Assembly: GCF_026652115.1 (NCBI RefSeq)
Contig: NZ_JAPPSQ010000027.1
Location: 1-33,520, forward strand
Direction: 5' to 3'
DNA: 33,520 bases
From: Algoriphagus sp. PAP.12
Lineage (GTDB): Bacteria; Bacteroidota; Bacteroidia; Cytophagales; Cyclobacteriaceae
Shown: positions 32,503-33,520 of the stretch, one piece after another
Numbering within the stretch: the stretch's first letter is position 1
How the letters are laid out: the number at the start of each line of letters is the position of its first letter
Made by a program: the position numbers and the translations under genes
The notes under the pieces: model-generated
Databases searched by the model: none
What the model was told of the DNA's origin: nothing
The model's input: only the letters and a program-made list of their open reading frames with translations

Positions 32503-33420
32503 ATGAAAAGTTACATCCTTTATATTCTAGTGCTTATTTCTTCATGCACTATAGAACATTCTGATGAATTTGATAAGCTAACGACTTCATATTTCAAATT
32601 TGATGAATTAGGAAACTATGATAGTGCAAGAATTATTGGAGAAGCCTCTTTGGAGTTAGCCCAGAAATATTTTGAGCCTTTTGATACAAGAACAGCTCAA
32701 GCACACAATAATATGGCAGAGATGTTGAGAGAACTTGGTCAACTCACTTCAGCTATTCCACACTATCAAAAGGCAATTGAAATCTGGACTGTGAACAAAG
32801 ACTCTCTGTTACTTGCTCGTGCTAATCAAAATTTAGGACTTCTATATTTGAATGGTCAAGAATATGAAAATGCTTCTATACATTTATCCAAATCAATTGA
32901 TTTGCTCGAAGGCCTACATCTTGATAAGGACGAAAGAATTATTACACCTAAAACAATTTTAGGATATATTGCTATTGCAAAGAATGATTTAGATAAGGCT
33001 GAGGACTACTTCATGGAAGCATTAGTATTAACAGAAGCCCACTATTCAACAAATGAAATCGAATTTGGCCAAATATACAGAGATCTCTTTTTTTTATACT
33101 TTCATCAAAGGAAGTTTGATAGGTCGTACGAGTATCTAACAAAATCACGAGAAATATTTCTAAAAAATTTTGATCCGACTCATCCTACAATGGCGACACT
33201 GTATAGTCATCTCGGATCCTACTTTCACGTCCAAAATGAAATTGATTCTGCTGAGTATTACTACTTAAAAAGTTTATCAATTAGAGCTATTCAAACAGAC
33301 AGAATCAATAGCAAGGCATTTCAAACTCTCAAAAACTTAGGTAGACTCTACACTGATCAAGGGGATTCAATAAATGCTAAAAAGTATATTGATCTGGCTA
33401 ACTCTCTAGAGTCTTTATGA
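32503..33420 (+). CDS. Cassette 4: TPR-repeat lipoprotein
   Basis: 305 residues from ATG 32503, 8 bp after attC-like site 3. A lipoprotein signal ends in LVLISSC (lipid-modified Cys15). The rest is tetratricopeptide repeats (NNMAEMLRELGQLTSAIPHY, NQNLGLLYLNGQEYENASIH, and later copies), about six. TPR arrays bind proteins; facing the periplasm this one may scaffold or sense a partner. No kinase domain follows, unlike the TPR kinase at 26596-28788. It is unusually large for cassette cargo. Confidence 0.8.
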   Translation: MKSYILYILVLISSCTIEHSDEFDKLTTSYFKFDELGNYDSARIIGEASLELAQKYFEPFDTRTAQAHNNMAEMLRELGQLTSAIPHYQKAIEIWTVNKDSLLLARANQNLGLLYLNGQEYENASIHLSKSIDLLEGLHLDKDERIITPKTILGYIAIAKNDLDKAEDYFMEALVLTEAHYSTNEIEFGQIYRDLFFLYFHQRKFDRSYEYLTKSREIFLKNFDPTHPTMATLYSHLGSYFHVQNEIDSAEYYYLKSLSIRAIQTDRINSKAFQTLKNLGRLYTDQGDSINAKKYIDLANSLESL

Positions 33421-33422
33421 CA

Positions 33423-33510
33423 TAATAACTACCTCTGCCCCCCCCAGAAATAATAATAGGTTTTCGTCGTGTGCGGAGCACGAACGATGAAACCGATGTA
33501 TTAGTTATTC
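33423..33510 (+). other. Possible fourth attC-like site, divergent
   Basis: AATAAC (33424-33429) faces GTTATT (33504-33509), with an inner imperfect hairpin (33458-33473 with 33478-33494) and a C8 run. It lies right after the cassette 4 stop, where a site is expected, but the cores do not match the other sites. Confidence 0.35.
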
Positions 33511-33520
33511 TATTTCTAAA

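Larger units (their letters stand above)
30414..33520 (+). mobile_element. Integron-like gene-cassette array (right end outside the window)
   Basis: Four consecutive cassettes are bounded by GTT-type cores: about 30414-31147, 31148-31904, 31905-32488, and 32489 to at least 33510. All are co-directional with the recombinase, opposite to class 1 integrons. Each holds one gene (the second holds two) that starts 8-20 nt after the preceding core, leaving no room for promoters in most, so read-through from the recombinase side is likely. Confidence 0.75.

Noticed and set aside
1..33520. tRNA or rRNA genes
   Set aside because: No cloverleaf-like or rRNA-like stretch was recognised on either strand while reading; integration next to a tRNA could not be shown.

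Overview
The window looks like a chromosomal accessory region of a Bacteroidota bacterium, most likely a Cytophagales / Cyclobacteriaceae (Algoriphagus-like) genome. The evidence is lineage-typical families (SusD, GLPGLI, CarboxypepD_reg TonB receptors, LytS/LytTR two-component proteins, RteC, a MobA/MobB/MobC-type mobilization set) and promoters of the Bacteroidota -33/-7 form (TTG, about 20 bp, TAnnTTTG). This is family recognition by eye; no database search was possible.

Layout. 1-1289: the last codons of a SusD-like lipoprotein, then a reverse-strand pair (MauE/DoxX-like membrane protein and a DUF6520-like secreted small protein). 1631-6703: a small HTH protein, a LytS-type kinase with a LytTR regulator, a full-length lantibiotic dehydratase without a visible cyclase, and an unannotated 46-codon reverse ORF that could be a RiPP precursor. 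7051-8230: RteC and its usual small membrane partner, hallmarks of Bacteroidota conjugative or mobilizable elements. 8298-12430: a divergent, probably zinc-responsive locus. MerC and a CobW/ZigA GTPase lie on one side, and an ABC ATPase, a His-rich FtsX-like permease and a DUF3299-like secreted protein (resembling Vibrio ZrgCDE) on the other. Two matching 15-bp palindromes overlap both promoters. 12607-14237: decayed genes, namely a Fic gene with two in-frame stops, an HsdM tail with a frameshift, and a TonB-receptor start with a frameshift. 14873-18531: mobilization module (ribbon-helix-helix accessory protein, relaxase, VirD4/TraG-type coupling ATPase). 18789-22578: a small Cys-containing peptide frame, a GLPGLI protein and a TonB-type outer-membrane protein. 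22694-28788: a reverse-strand block with a degenerate MBL-fold protein, two related FWxRR proteins, a histidine-kinase remnant and a TPR histidine kinase.

29144-33520 is the most interesting part: an integron-like gene-cassette array. A tyrosine recombinase with the full R-K-H-R-H-Y set, but XerD-like spacing and no room for the IntI-specific insertion, is followed in the same orientation by compact cassettes. The cassettes are separated by three attC-like folded sites with GCACAAC...GTTGTGC-type ends at 31024-31153, 31851-31910 and 32364-32494. A lone attI-like core lies 23 bp past the recombinase stop. Each cassette's first gene begins 8-20 nt after the preceding site. The cargo is small proteins of unknown function, including a two-gene cassette, plus a TPR lipoprotein. 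The array probably continues beyond the window.
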